Assembly (NCBI GenBank): GCA_965153455.1
Contig: OZ234498.1
Coordinates: 14,198,001 to 14,262,000 of the forward strand
Direction: 5' to 3'
Origin: Sphagnum compactum
Taxonomy: Eukaryota > Bryophyta > Sphagnopsida > Sphagnales
DNA length: 64,000 nucleotides
Shown: positions 1 through 12,700 of the stretch, piece after piece
Position numbering within the stretch: the first letter of the stretch is position 1
Layout of the letters: every line of letters starts with the position of its first letter
Notes under the pieces: model-generated
Database searches by the model: none
Seen by the model: only the letters and a program-made list of their open reading frames with translations
Told to the model about the DNA's origin: nothing
Made by a program: the position numbers and the translations under genes

Positions 1-860
1 AAAGAAACACATCTGAAAGAAAAAGTCATGAAAAAGCTAATGGCATAAATGAAGATTGTAGAAGGTAAGTACACATAATTGTTTGCCAAATGGGAGAAGC
101 ACAAGGAAGTTGTGAAAACTTATGATAAACAAATAGTATTTTTGATTAAAACAAAAGGCCGATTGGAAGCAAAGTTAAAGGTATTGGAAAAGGAGAAGTT
201 AAAATTGGAGGAAAAAATGTAAACATTGGAAAATAGCTAATGTAGCCTTAGAGTTGAAGGTATAGATAATGGAAAAGGCGAAGGCAACACTAGACATGAC
301 CATACATACATTGAAGAAATATAAAGTTGTGTTATAGAAGTGTAATGAGGTGTATGCAATTTGTGTGAGGGGACATAAAAAATGGTTGGTAGTTATCGAG
401 GAAGTTAATCAATGAAATAAACTAATCTTCAAGAATCACATCAAAGTTGTTACAAAAAGATTTTGTTTTAATAGATGCAAGGAAGAAAGCACAAAAAGAT
501 GTGGAAAGTTTGATGGTGTTGGAGAATGCAATAAAAGTTATGTTGTATGACAAAATGTTGCAAAATTAGGAAGTTATTTAACATAGGTTCTTCAAGAAGC
601 TAAAACCTCCATGATCATATTGTGTTATTGGGATATGGTTTGTCAATTAGATGCAGCCCATGCATGTATACAAGATTTGGAAGAATAATAGGAGAATGGT
701 GAAGAGGAAGAAGAGGATTATCTAAGATGCAAATTTCGTCAAGTAAATCAACATCTACACCTATTGTGGTACATGAAATGAGATAGGTAGAGATGGAATT
801 TGTTAAGAAGGGTGAAAGCACACTATGGGTGAACCACTTTTCATCACTTTTCATTTTAAA
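1..860 (+). pseudogene. Decayed coding-like frame, coiled-coil protein of unknown family
   Basis: Read on the + strand in shifting frames, this stretch gives Lys/Glu/Leu-rich coiled-coil-like segments. One is around 165-220 (runs such as LEAKLKVLEKEKLKLEEKM), one around 270-410 (starting MEKAKATLDMTIHTLKKYK), and one around 465-570 (starting VLIDARKKAQKDVESLMVL). A short acidic stretch, GEEEEEDYLRCK, lies near 698-733. Stops and frame slips separate the segments, so nothing here is translatable as one protein. The order and heptad-like composition suggest one old coding region, perhaps from a transposon or a gene copy. I do not recognise the family. The window edge cuts it, so more may lie upstream. 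Confidence 0.3.
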
Positions 861-2153
861 AAGTGATGTATAACAAGTTTAATAAGTGTGCAGTAAACTA
901 AAATCTTAATGGCATTTTTTGGAAACTTTAAACATACGAAAAATAACTTTAGAATTTGCATGACAACATTTTGGAACTCAAAGTTCATTTTGAATCAAAG
1001 TTAAACTTGATCCACTGGTTAGATGAAGAGATTTGAATAAAATCAATGTGCATAAAGTATGTAACATACATCTTTTCAACAGCTATAGGGCCTCATGTTT
1101 GTGGTTCATGACACATTACCAAACCAAAGAAAAATGAAAAAAAATACAATGCCCACCCATAAAATCTTTTCCTTTTTCTTAAGGAAATGATTTTTTCCCA
1201 AAAAAAGAGTTTATTATGCATTTATTGCTCAAGAAGTGCAAAAAAACACATTTTTGGAATGGATTTTCAGCCAAAAATTGAAAACTTCTCAATGGTCTTA
1301 AATTTAGTTGATGTACATCAATACCAATCACCGCCAAAAAAATCATTACAAAATTCCATTCATAACTTTAGTTTTGAATTATATTTCCAATTTGTCATAC
1401 TTTGTGACGCGTATTTTTTCAACACAAATATATTTCATATAGTTTGTAAATGTTTGGTGGATTTTCTTTTTAAATAATAAATTTAAGTCTAAATTTAATG
1501 CAATATACTTGAAATGAACACAAATAATCCAAGATGTGATGTCCACATGTACAAAGAAAACCAAATGCACATGCAAAATTTCTATTTTTGTGACTACAAT
1601 TTTTGGGGGTGTAGTGTGCTTTCACCTAGAAGGCTATTGGCAAATAAATAATGGAACAATAGACATATGAAGTTCCAACTTCAACTTCAACTTCAATTAA
1701 AAAAGTTCTAATTTTAGCTCCTAACCAAGGAATTATTGCAATTAAAAATGTTCTTACTAGATAACCACATATGCCAATCCACGACTTGTATTAGACACAC
1801 GCCATGATCAACCTTTGTCATGAAATACACCTAGGGTACCAATTACTTATGATGTAAAGGTAGTGGGTTGAAACCCCATACCTTAAATGACATGTTGCAT
1901 ATCTTCAAGGAACTAAAGTATCTACTACTATTAGTAACCAATGTAGAAGCATAGTACATACTTTATCGATTTTAGACTTGCTTGGTGTTTGGATTTTCCC
2001 TTCTAGTGTTGGGGACACTCATCAAGTTGGAGGATTTCGAGTTTTTGTGGAAATTTGACAATTTGGAGTATTGAGAATACTTGGTTTACAACATTATCTA
2101 TTTATAAATTTGTTTAACCATAGATAATGGTTAAACATTATTTGATCTACTTT

Positions 2154-2304
2154 GTGTTTATGCATTTTTGTAATTTTGTGAGCATTGTGTTTGGGCTTGG
2201 ATATTTGTGTTTGTAGGCAAGTAAAAAAGATTTAGTCACCTACAATGCATAGGATTCCAAGCCCAAAACTCAATGCTCACAAAACTAAAAAAATGCATAA
2301 ACAC
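2154..2304. repeat. Inverted repeat, 48-bp arms around a 54-bp loop
   Basis: Left arm 2154-2201 (starting GTGTTTATGCATTTTTG, ending GGGCTTGGA) is nearly the reverse complement of right arm 2256-2304 (starting TCCAAGCCCAAA, ending GCATAAACAC). By eye only a few positions mismatch. The loop is 2202-2255. A foldback of this size could be a MITE remnant or a small-RNA hairpin precursor. The sequence shows only the structure. Confidence 0.75.
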
Positions 2305-4031
2305 ATAAAAATTAGTAAACACACAAGAATAAGTTGTTGGAATTTTAAATCACCAAAATTGATGTGTGATCCACACCAACTTAAGGTTTTGAGCCCCATT
2401 CACAAAATAATTAGAACATTTTCACATTGGAACTAGTTCCCCACTAATCAATAACTAAGTAATTGATTAGGTTAAGACTTAGTTTAACACTAAACTAATC
2501 ACGAGTTAACTAAATAACTAACATAATACACTTGACAACTAGGTGAAATCATAGTAAAAGGAGCTAGGGGTGCCAAGGTAACAGTCTTTTACCAAGGATT
2601 TCACATGACATGTGTCATTTTTGCGTTGGTTTATAATTTATAATTATATATTTCTGATACCCCATTTAACATTACATTTTAGATATAAACACATTTTGAC
2701 TACAAATTGATTTTATATCATGTATAGTATGCATTCATGCCCTCTATCACACATCTATGAATAAATATTTGTTAAAGTCACATTTTCAAAATCCATAATT
2801 TTCATGTCAAAAACAGTTTTGAGCCAAATGTGCTCAAATGGGTTATAAAAACAATTTTCATCAGTTCAAGTCTTTTCCCTTTTAACCATCAATGTTAAAA
2901 ATCCTCTCCAATTTCCAAAAGGAATGGTGCACATTTGGTAGAAAAGAGGCGTTTGAAAATAACAAGGACTATCCACTTTCAAGGTTTGAGTGCTTTGGAC
3001 ATGCAAAAACATTTTTGATTTGTGTCAAGATTTGAGCATGTAAACTTTGCAATTAATGAAAAATATTCAAAAAAAAATCATGACAATCTAAACCATTATG
3101 CTTCTGTTGTGACCTTTCAAAGATACAAAAATGCAGTTTTAAAGAGCGACCATTCACTTGGGTGGCTCCTTTGATTGTGATTTTACCCATGCTGACACCT
3201 ACAACTATCACTGTCGACACACACATCACAAGTGACAAAATCCACCTTAATGGCACATCATTTCCAAATTGCCCCCTATTTGGGGCTAAGGTCCCCCCTT
3301 AGCCAAATGATAATGTAAGGATTCCCTTTGTAAATCCACAAAAAATGAACACCTTGGTTCTAAGGTGGAAGGACCAGTCGGCTAGGGTGCAAATTTGACT
3401 CCCATCGTTAATCATCTAATTGTAATCCCTTCAAATCCTTAACCAAATGTGCATCATCATGGAGAAGAACATAGGTTATTCCTTACTACCTAATTATAAA
3501 AGTCCTTAAGTTTATGTCGTGCACTAGAAAAAAAACCCATTTTTTACTAATATTTTATTCAAGGGTGGTGTTAGGCATCCCATATACCAACCTCTTGAAC
3601 ATTGATCACACATCAACATAGTTGTTGCTCCTAAAAATTACCCACACAACATACATCAAAGGCCAATAGGGACAACAACAAAAAAAGGGTCAATTTGATC
3701 ATCCACATTAGGAAAATGACAAGTTGTGCAATTTTGCACATGGTCTTCCCATCTCTGACCATTTCAACCTTTCAACAACAACACTTTGAAAGGTAGTACC
3801 TTTTGCACACGTAAAATAACATGTGTCGTCCATATTCAATGTAGTTGGTGTTGTTTGCTACAAGCACACATAGTGTCCCAACTTGAATTGCAAATTTGAG
3901 GTTAACAACCACCTCCTCGAATGGCAACATAATGTAATGTATCTAGGTGTTGGACAATTGACAAATTCAGCTAGCAATTTACTAATTTGTATGCAAGTTT
4001 GGTTGTATTTCATTGGTAAGACATGATCTGG

Positions 4032-4119
4032 TGATAACTTTTTGATTAGACACCATTGGAAGTAAAATTATTAGTGATATAATTTTTTGGTTAGACACCA
4101 TTGGTAGTAAAATTAGTAA
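4032..4119. repeat. Two-copy tandem duplication, 43-bp period
   Basis: Copy 1 starts at 4032 and copy 2 at 4075. Both share TTAGACACCATTGG followed by AGTAAAATTA with a few differences. This is probably a replication-slippage product; no function is implied. Confidence 0.6.
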
Positions 4120-5989
4120 GTACAAATGTTTGAGCTAGCCACCAACTAGTAGTTGGTGATGTACACCCAATTAACAAATTGAATCGTTAAGAAAATGTTG
4201 CTATCCTTTTTCAATTGTCTATATCTATTATTGGTTACTTATTTTCATAATATTTTTGGAAAAAGTGAGGGTATTACACCTCCCATTCTGAAAGCATGTG
4301 CAAGATGATGAGGGCTCTCAAGCTCATTCGAAACAAGAAATTGATAAAGTTTACAACAATGATAGAAGTTGCAACAAGACGTGAGCTTTATACCTAGTTC
4401 CCTTTTCTCTCATTTGCTTGCCCTTTGCCCTTCTTTTTCCTTCTCTATTTGTTGAACCAACTTCATCCCCATTGCTATCATCTTGAATCTCATGAATTTT
4501 TTTTAATTATAAAAACAAGTAATGGAACATGGGTATGTAAAGGGTATTATGTTCATTCATTCATTGTCTCACAAAGAATTAAGATTTGTACATAACAAAG
4601 GTATTGCATTGCGATTTACACTTGCATGGCCTTACACACCCAAAAACCGTTTTGCACATGATAGTGTCAATGTATTTTAGAAATACTAGTTTGGATTACT
4701 CTTTATATGTCATGTATATTTTGGGATTTATAGGTATATAAAGTTGGGGTAATGGGGCTTGGTTCAAAGTAAACCCTTGCATTCAACATTTGGCTTCATA
4801 AACTACAACTAATCCAACCAATTCACTTGCCCAACTTAATGTCACACATAAATTACCCCACACCCAAGGAACATGTCCAAGAGCCTAGGTAACAAGGATT
4901 ATAGATGGGAAGCTAAAAGATTGGCCCCTTACACCCGCATAAACAAGTAGTGAGGCATATGCCATGTACACTGACATTGAATTTCCTTTTAAGTGTAGCA
5001 ATTCTTCTACCAATCCCAAGGATGGTCTAAAACAACATGACCAAGCTTATGAAGCCAAGCACACAAAATGTCCAAGTTATAGTTACTTTCATAGCATGCC
5101 AAGTTCTGTACACCCAACATGAAACCTTTCCACCTGCCTTAAATATAAGGAATAAACATGGACATAAGAGTTATCAAAACCAAAAAGAAATTTTTGGTGA
5201 CCATCATCAATGACTCTTGAGTTCTGGGTGTTTTGGAGAAGAGCTCACATATGACACCAGGTAATAGGAGACAGATTCAAGACACAGATGCATAAGCTAC
5301 ATCTGGTTGGAAGGTTGAATTTGTGCCCCTCAAAACCTATTGCAACAGCTTACCTCCTTGTGTATCAAGCCTTCCTGAAGGTTCAAGCGCAGGAAGAACT
5401 CTTCACCCAAACAAATTCAAATCACATTCAGTCCATGGGTTGCTGCGTCAGCTCTGATAAAGTGAACAGGGCCCTCAAATTCATTGCTGAAACATTCCGT
5501 GACAGTTGCTGAATTCAGCTTTATCCATATAGGCCATTCCTGTGCTCTAAGAGAATTCTTGCAACTGAACATAAGTCCACCATTTTCGCAGATACTAACA
5601 AGTACTCTCCTATTCCTCCCCACCTTCTCTTACCACAAGAATTGCTAGAGAAGGCTAAAATTTGGAACTGTAGCTTCGACTCAATCAACCTTTCCTACAC
5701 CACAAGCTAACACTAAAAAAATAAACATCCTGTAACCACTTGGAGAATCTTCTGAAACAATATAATTGCCAGTGCTAAATCCCTCAGCTTTGCCAGCCCT
5801 TCAATAGCGGACAAAAATTCATCTGCTTTGCCGAAAAGCATAATACTTCAGTGACAATAGTCCATTCAGGAAAGAAAACATTAGGCAAACTGCTTTCATC
5901 CCCATTCTCGACCACAAATCCTCCCAACCTGTTAGACAATCTGTTATCCGACCAAAAATTGCTCGCTGGATTTCAGTATTTCATTCTAT

Positions 5990-8900
5990 TTACTTCTTTC
6001 CCTCTTTCACATCTTCATACTCTGCTTCTGTTGCTTGGCCACCAGCTGCCCCAGTACCAGATGCACCACTTGACTCTGAGGGCTGCTGTTGCTTCATTAG
6101 GGTCTCTCCAATTTTCATTGAGGCTGTTTGAGCAGCAGTAATCTTTTGTTTGATGTCTTCCACATTCTCAGACTCCATAGACTTCTTCAAATCAGCCACT
6201 GCATTGGTAATGTTATCAATAACATCCTGGGGCAGCTTCTCTTTGTGCTCAGCCAAGCTCTTCTCAACTGAGTAAATTGTGGTATCAGCCTCATTCTTCG
6301 CATCAATTGCCTGTTTCCTTTCTTGATCTTTCTGGGAATGAAGTTCAGCATCCCTCACCATCTTCTGGATATCAGCCTCTGAGAGTCCTCCTGATGACTG
6401 GATTGTGATAGCCTGTTCCTTCCCAGTTGCTTTATCTCGTGCAGAGACATTTACAATTCCATTGGCATCAATATCAAAGGTGACCTCAATTTGAGGGACA
6501 CCACGGGGGGATGGTGGGATACCCACAAGATCAAACTGCCCAAGGATTTTGTTATCAGCTGCCATCTCACGCTCTCCTTGCAGAACCTTCACGCCCACCT
6601 GAGTTTGCCCATCAGCTGCTGTTGAGAACACTTGACTCTTCTTGGTGGGGATAGTAGTGTTACGTGTGATCAGGCGTGTGAACACTCCTCCCAGTGTCTC
6701 AATACCCAGGGAAAGTGGTGTTACGTCCAGTAGAAGAATGTCCTTAACATCACCCCGCAGAACTCCACCTTGGATAGCAGCACCCATGGCCACACACTCA
6801 TCTGGATTGACTGCCTTGCTTGGAGCCTTGTTGAAAATAGTTTGCACAACCTCCTGGACCTTTGGCATGCGAGTCATGCCTCCTACTAACAGCACTTCAT
6901 CAATCTCTTTAGCTGTGACACCAGCATCCTTGAGACAGTCCTTGCAAGGCTGCTTAGTAAGTTCTATGAGGTGATTGACCAGTTGCTCATACCTGGCCCG
7001 TGTGAGTGTCACATTCAGGTGCTTAGCACCAGAAGCATCAGCTGTAATGAACGGCAAATTTATATCAGTCTGAGGCGTGGAGGAAAGCTCCACCTTAGCC
7101 TTCTCAGCTGCCTCCCGCAACCGCTGCAGTGCAAGCCGATCTGATGATAGGTCAATGCTTTGCTCCTTCTTGAACTCATCAACAAGGTACTGCAAAAGAG
7201 CATTGTCAAAGTCTTCACCTCCCAAGAAAGTGTCTCCATTAGTTGCCTTCACCTGCCAGATGCAATGATGCCAAACTTTCAGCAACAGAAAGAGGGAGGA
7301 GAGTGGGCTACTTATCATATCAACAAAATAGCAAGCAGCAACAAAAATGTGTCCCCAACATAAAATATTTTGGTGTATAGATAGAGCACCTACTGCAAAC
7401 ATAATTCCCTCCACTCACACCCCCCAAACAAGAAAAGAATATTACTTGAGTAATTCATCTGAAATTTCTTGCAACACCCACTTCCTTTAACAAGCTCCAC
7501 GTCAATCTCACATCACAGAGATAGGTGATTGTGCAATAGCGGACAGGTAATACATACCTCAAAGACACCTCCTGAAATCTCCAAGATAGAAATGTCAAAA
7601 GTTCCACCCCCCAAATCAAAGACAGCCACCAGGCCCTCCTTGCGATCCATGCCATATGACAATGAAGCAGCTGTGGGCTCATTTATGATCCTCAGAACAT
7701 CAAGCCCTGCAATGCGTCCTGCATCCTTGGTGGCTTGCCGCTGTGCATCATTAAAGTATGCAGGGACAGTTATGACAGCCTTTGACACTGGTCTACCCAA
7801 GTAAGACTCTGCTGTCTCCTTCATCTTCCCCAAAACAAAGGCTCCAACCTGGCTGGGTGAGTACTTCTGACCACCAGCCTCAACCCAGGCATCCCCATTG
7901 GGTGCTCGGACTATTTTGTATGGCACCATCTTGGCCTCTTTTTGAGTCTGTGCGTCATCAAAGGGACGACCTATCAGACGCTTGGTGCCAAACAGAGTGT
8001 TGGTAGGGTTGGTCACAGCTTGCCGCTTTGCTGGTGTGCCAACAAGACGCTCACCTTTTGGTGTGAAGGCAACAACAGATGGTGTTGTTCGAGCCCCTTC
8101 AGCATTCTCTATCACTCGTGGCATCTATAAGCAAAGGAACAAGGATCCAATTAGTCAGGAACTTTGGAAAAACTGACAGGCAGCTGACTGCATCACAGAG
8201 ATGAAAACACTATGAAAACACTATCACAACCTGAGAATGCCAGGGAAAACCCTATGTACCTTCCGCCTTATGGAAAATGCTCAACATCATACCACTTATA
8301 GACAAAAAAGTAAAGTTCTTACCTTCCCTTCCATGACTGCAACACATGAGTTGGTGGTACCCAGATCAATGCCAATAACATCACTGCCTGCTGCTTTTGA
8401 ACTGCAAACAGGGCAATTAATGGTTCCATCAGACTCTCAATCTCACAATTGCTCAAAAAGGATCTGAAACTACAGTCGTTTACAAAGACAAAAGAAAAAT
8501 GATTCTGTAAAAAAAATTGATGCCAAAACCTATAAGCTCTGGAGGCAGCTGTCCATCCACGCAGCCAAGATGGTGTCAAACCCAATGTCTGAGACTCAGA
8601 GGCCTGCATGTCAGCCAAATCAGTATCATCATCAGGATAAATCTCACAAATCAAAATCATAATAGAGCCTGGCTCAATCAAGTTCCTTGAGAAGAAGGCA
8701 GTTTTCAATAATGTTGATACATAAGGTGCATTTTTCTTCTCCCATTACTCCAAGTTTATCTTTACAAGCTCAACAATGTCCCAAACTCTAAAGTTCTACC
8801 AGTGGAGCAAAGAAAAAGGGCTTTCTTTTAGCAGACTTTGAATGCAATATTGAAGTCCATGGGTGCCAAATCAATCAGCCAATTTTGCGATAAACCTAGG

Positions 8901-9173
8901 ATTGTCATGCACTGGGTTCCAGATCCACAACAAAACAAGACCAGGTGAAAACAAATCCCGATTGCTTGAAAATTGAGTCTCCCCTGAAAAAGGAACGTCA
9001 AAGACAATTGCAAAACAGTCTAATACAGCGAAAAGCACCTTCGCGATGAACCAAGAAAAGGAAAGCAGAAAAAGAAAGAAAGAAAACGAACTCGAGGAAG
9101 GAAGGAAGGAAGGACATAGATATCTCACCTTGTTCTTCAATAGCCGGGCTGCCAATATCCCCACTCTCGCCAT
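5990..9173 (-). CDS. mtHSC70: Mitochondrial HSP70 chaperone, five coding exons, 675 aa
   Basis: ATP-driven chaperone of the mitochondrial matrix; in this family it pulls in imported preproteins and folds them. Exons on the - strand: 9173-9129, 8603-8530, 8401-8323, 8124-7558, 7252-5990. All junctions are GT-AG and keep phase (45+74+79+567+1263 = 2028 nt). Residues 1-45 form an Arg-rich transit peptide starting [15 protein letters not shown]. It ends in SRAYSSKAAG, which fits an R-x-Y/S processing site. Nucleotide-binding motifs: [11 protein letters not shown] (49-59), [10 protein letters not shown] (234-243), [10 protein letters not shown] (376-385). The linker is ILLLDVTPL near 427-435, followed by the substrate-binding domain and helical lid. 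The C-terminus is [10 protein letters not shown], as in plant mitochondrial members; cytosolic EEVD and ER HDEL endings are absent. Length fits the family. Exon 2 (74 bp) was placed by phase and a CAG acceptor; its exact start is the least certain boundary. Confidence 0.95.
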
Positions 9174-9659
9174 CGCTGTTGTTTCTGTTCCGTCTGTTCC
9201 TCTGTTCTTCCTTCTTTTCCTTCTTCTCCACCTGATCTCAAAGTGAACACAAGGCTGCGCCGAAAAGAAATCAAGGGCAATGAGGTAGTTCCAGAGGGAG
9301 GGAGGGAGGGACGGAGAGAGGGAGTACGCGCGCGCAAGCGGCTTGAAATGCATGAAGAAGACTGCGTGACAGGGCGACGAGGATTTAGGGTTTGGGGGAA
9401 GATTCTGGACGGTTCTACTACGCTTGGCACAACCAAGGTCGCAGCAGTGTGAACGCGCAAGCCCAATTCGTGAACAGTGGTCGTGTCATCTTTTGCCACG
9501 TAAGTAAACCGAACTTTCGAGTCCATTCCAGAGGACAAACACATCATGTCTTTTATGGTGGGACCCACGTAGATGCTGACGTAGCTGAATCTGGTCCTCA
9601 AAGTTGGGTACTAGCTTACCTTGTTTTTATATATAAATAGAAATAAATATATTTAGGGT
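9174..9659 (-). promoter_or_regulatory. HSP70 5' leader and proximal promoter
   Basis: Upstream of the HSP70 start codon the sequence becomes GC-richer and holds a purine/pyrimidine-rich leader (about 9180-9330). A heat-shock-element-like core, GAACTTTC, lies at 9511-9518 (GAA nn TTC spacing), with further TTC/GAA half-sites beside it. ACGT cores (CCACGT near 9497, CCCACGT near 9563, TGACGT near 9578) are candidate bZIP sites. An AT-rich TATATATAAA-type box lies at about 9627-9638, at a plausible distance for starts near 9600. All assignments are by motif only. Confidence 0.45.
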
Positions 9660-9793
9660 AAACCCTAAACCCTAAACCCTAAAGGTATCTTCTTAGGCAA
9701 ATTGCACAATTTGTTTTTTCCTCCCAAACTTTTTTCTGATGCACATACACAATAGCAATGCTTGGGATTGATTAGGTTTAGGGTTTAGGGTTT
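9660..9793. repeat. Telomere-type (TTTAGGG) repeats in opposite orientation
   Basis: 9660-9683 reads AAACCCT three times plus AAA. About 90 bp away, 9772-9793 reads TTTAGGG twice plus flanking partial units. Together they form a short inverted repeat of plant telomeric sequence just upstream of the HSP70 promoter. Short AAACCCTA telo-boxes are known in plant promoters. The facing pair could equally be an old interstitial telomeric insertion or repair scar. Confidence 0.8.
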
Positions 9794-9799
9794 GATTTT

Positions 9800-12700
9800 G
9801 TTGCATTGTTTTTTTTCCTCTAATAAAATGGAAAAATTCATGATTTAAATTTGAATTTTTTTTTGGGTTTGTTTGCTTGTTTGTTTTTTTGTTTGTTTGT
9901 TTGTTTTTGAGGCATTTTCACAAGAGGTTGGTTTGATTATAAAGTCTCTTCTACTAGTTGTTTCTTCCATTCAAATCTTGTAGCAACTCTATTATGACAA
10001 ATCTTGTAACAAATCTACACTCAAATCTCGTAACGAAGCTAAAGAGCCAATCTTCTTTGAATTTATTTTTTCCACAATTGTTGGAAGTTGCAAATGAAAA
10101 AGACTAAAATAAAATAATAAAAATTTAACAATGATCCTAATTGGGATGATTTGATCCAAGCAAATGAATTTAATCATAATTTACAATGATTGAAATATAT
10201 TACATGCAATGTAATTTGGGTTAAGTTAATCTATGTCATGAGCAAGTTATAAATAATTAAATGTGATGAAATGATATCATAGCTTGGGTCAGTTTCCATT
10301 TGATGAAAACAAATAATAATAATTTTTAAATAACAAAATTTTAATGAATATAATTCCTTGAAATTGGTTTAGGTTTGAATTTTTTTTAGGTTTCATCAAT
10401 TGAACTTTGGATAATTTCAAATTGGAATGTGTTTAATTAATTTTCAAGCAAAGAGGGATGGAAAGGTGTCTTGTGGAATCTTTGTTTTTTTTAAAAGGTT
10501 TTATTTTCAACATCATGGTTACAAGCAAAATTTGAATAACTTTTGTACCAATTTGCATCCATTTTTCTCAATTGAATTTGATTTGATTTGAATTGAATCA
10601 AATTTGAATTCAATGTATTTGAATCAAACTTAATAATTTGAATTTGATTCAATTCAATGTAAATTGAATTAAATTGAAAATTGAACATATAATTCAAAAA
10701 TGAATTAAATGCAAAATCAATCAATATATTCGTTTGAATGGATTTAATTTCCACAAAATCAATTCATATTTTTTCATCAATCGATTATCATTGGTATACA
10801 TAATAATGTATAGTCCAATTATCTTAGATTTGGAATCATTATATTTTTTTTATGTTTTACATTATTCTATAATAATGTCATATGAATAATGAAAATATTC
10901 ATTCCATAGCTTGCCATAGTTGTGATAATTTTCAAATTTTCAAATTCATTTTTCCACAAAACATAACTTCAATGTATAATAATTGTCTCAATGAAAAAAC
11001 TAACCCTAAAGTAAGGTAGTTCACAATTAAATTTAAAATGCTAATAAATTTAGTGACTGTTGTTCCTTTGATTGATTCTGCATTTTTTATTGTAGTGTAA
11101 TTGAAATAGAAGACTTGGTTGGAACCTATAATATGCTTAAATCATTATACATTCTCACTTGGGTAAATTCCACTTTACAAAATATTAATGAATTGTTTTT
11201 TGAAAACATCCATCAAGCCCATGAAAAAAGAAAATTGTTCAATGAAGAGGAGTAAAAATTCCATCTCTTTGACATGACCAACATTAACATGGTTGCAATC
11301 AAAAATTAATAATTGATAACACAATTTGCATCTATGAGAATAGAAGGCGAATTCATATATTTTAAAAATGTGCATGCATATTTAAATCATATTTTTTATA
11401 TAACATAAACCTTAATAAACATGCACTTGATTATTACATATTAATATATGTTAATTTTAACATTTACATTATCTCAAGGCATTAAGGTGCAACCAAACCA
11501 AAATGCACACATTGGATCCTAACTAAACAATAAAATTAAGCTTTGAAAATTGTTTTTAAACAAGGTATTTCCAAGATAATGGTGTTATAAAAAAGGTTCC
11601 AATCCCCTAGCAAAAGGAGGAATTACTTTCAACGACATCATTGGAAGAAATGGCTCACCACCTCTTTTGTTTGACAATGTTGTTATCAACTTTTTTAAAA
11701 TATTTTTATAACCCATTAGGGTAATTGGTTGATGGTATTAAGAATGTTAAAGACTTGAATGGACATCTTTTTATCTTATTCATTTTTGAAGTATTGATTG
11801 GGGAAATACTAACTTGAAACATTCCTTTCTTTTCAATTGTTAACATTATTCGTCCACAATTGGTGTAATATGTACAAGCAAAGCCCCAAGGTGAAACATG
11901 TCCAAAAAACATGTCCAAAATTAAAGGGCCTAGGATGAAGCAATAATGAAACTTTCGATCATTTTTTTACTAACAAATTCCAAATTTTGGTTTGAAAAAT
12001 ATGATTTTGACATATTCAAAAGATTTCTCATGGATTTGACCCAAATTTGCTAGATTTTGAAAAAGGAAAAAAAATCTCCAAATCACCATATTCTTATGAT
12101 CAGTTTTAGTAAGTAGCCAAAAACATGTAAATTTTTTGTTGTGTTTTGACATTCATATAAAATATGTAGTCAAATTTGGCTAATTTTTAAAATTGATGAT
12201 CACCACATTAGCTACATTACAAAATTGGCAAAAATCACATTGGCCAAATCCAACCTTCTATTTTGGGATTGTTTTCCACCCTTGGGTTTTAAACATTATA
12301 AAACACATGATAATCTTATCGTGTACCTAAACACATATAGAGTTCATAAGGCATAGGGTGAGGAGGGATTTTATGCCTACTTAAATGTGAAAAAGATTTC
12401 ACATGTATAATGATTTATGTTTCACTTTTTAAGAATAGGCATAATATCCTTCGAACTATTCATTGTTATAAGGTGACTTGTAAATATACATAGGATTTTT
12501 TTCCAAATGTTATGTGTTTTGCCTCTTGACCATCAACAGTAACTTCGTATGCTTATTATTTAATTATTTCTGACAAAATAATCAAGAATTTTTCATTTTT
12601 TTGAAAGTATATTATTGAATATCTTCAAAATAGAAATACATTTTTTTTCACTACAACAAAAGCTATCCTTGTATGCCAAGTGATTTTAGTAGATTTTGAG

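Larger units (their letters stand above)
861..5750. other. Gene-free AT-rich stretch
   Basis: No supportable gene is seen. The ORFs here are short, of low complexity and without recognisable domains. It holds a hairpin at 2154-2304 and a small tandem duplication at 4032-4119, listed separately. The last 250 bases probably include the 3' UTR and polyadenylation region of the HSP70 gene that lies on the opposite strand just beyond. Confidence 0.6.

Noticed and set aside
6642-6974. + strand ORF inside the HSP70 gene (also 7077-7268, 7529-7804, 7782-8006)
   Set aside because: These are antisense shadows of well-supported HSP70 exons.
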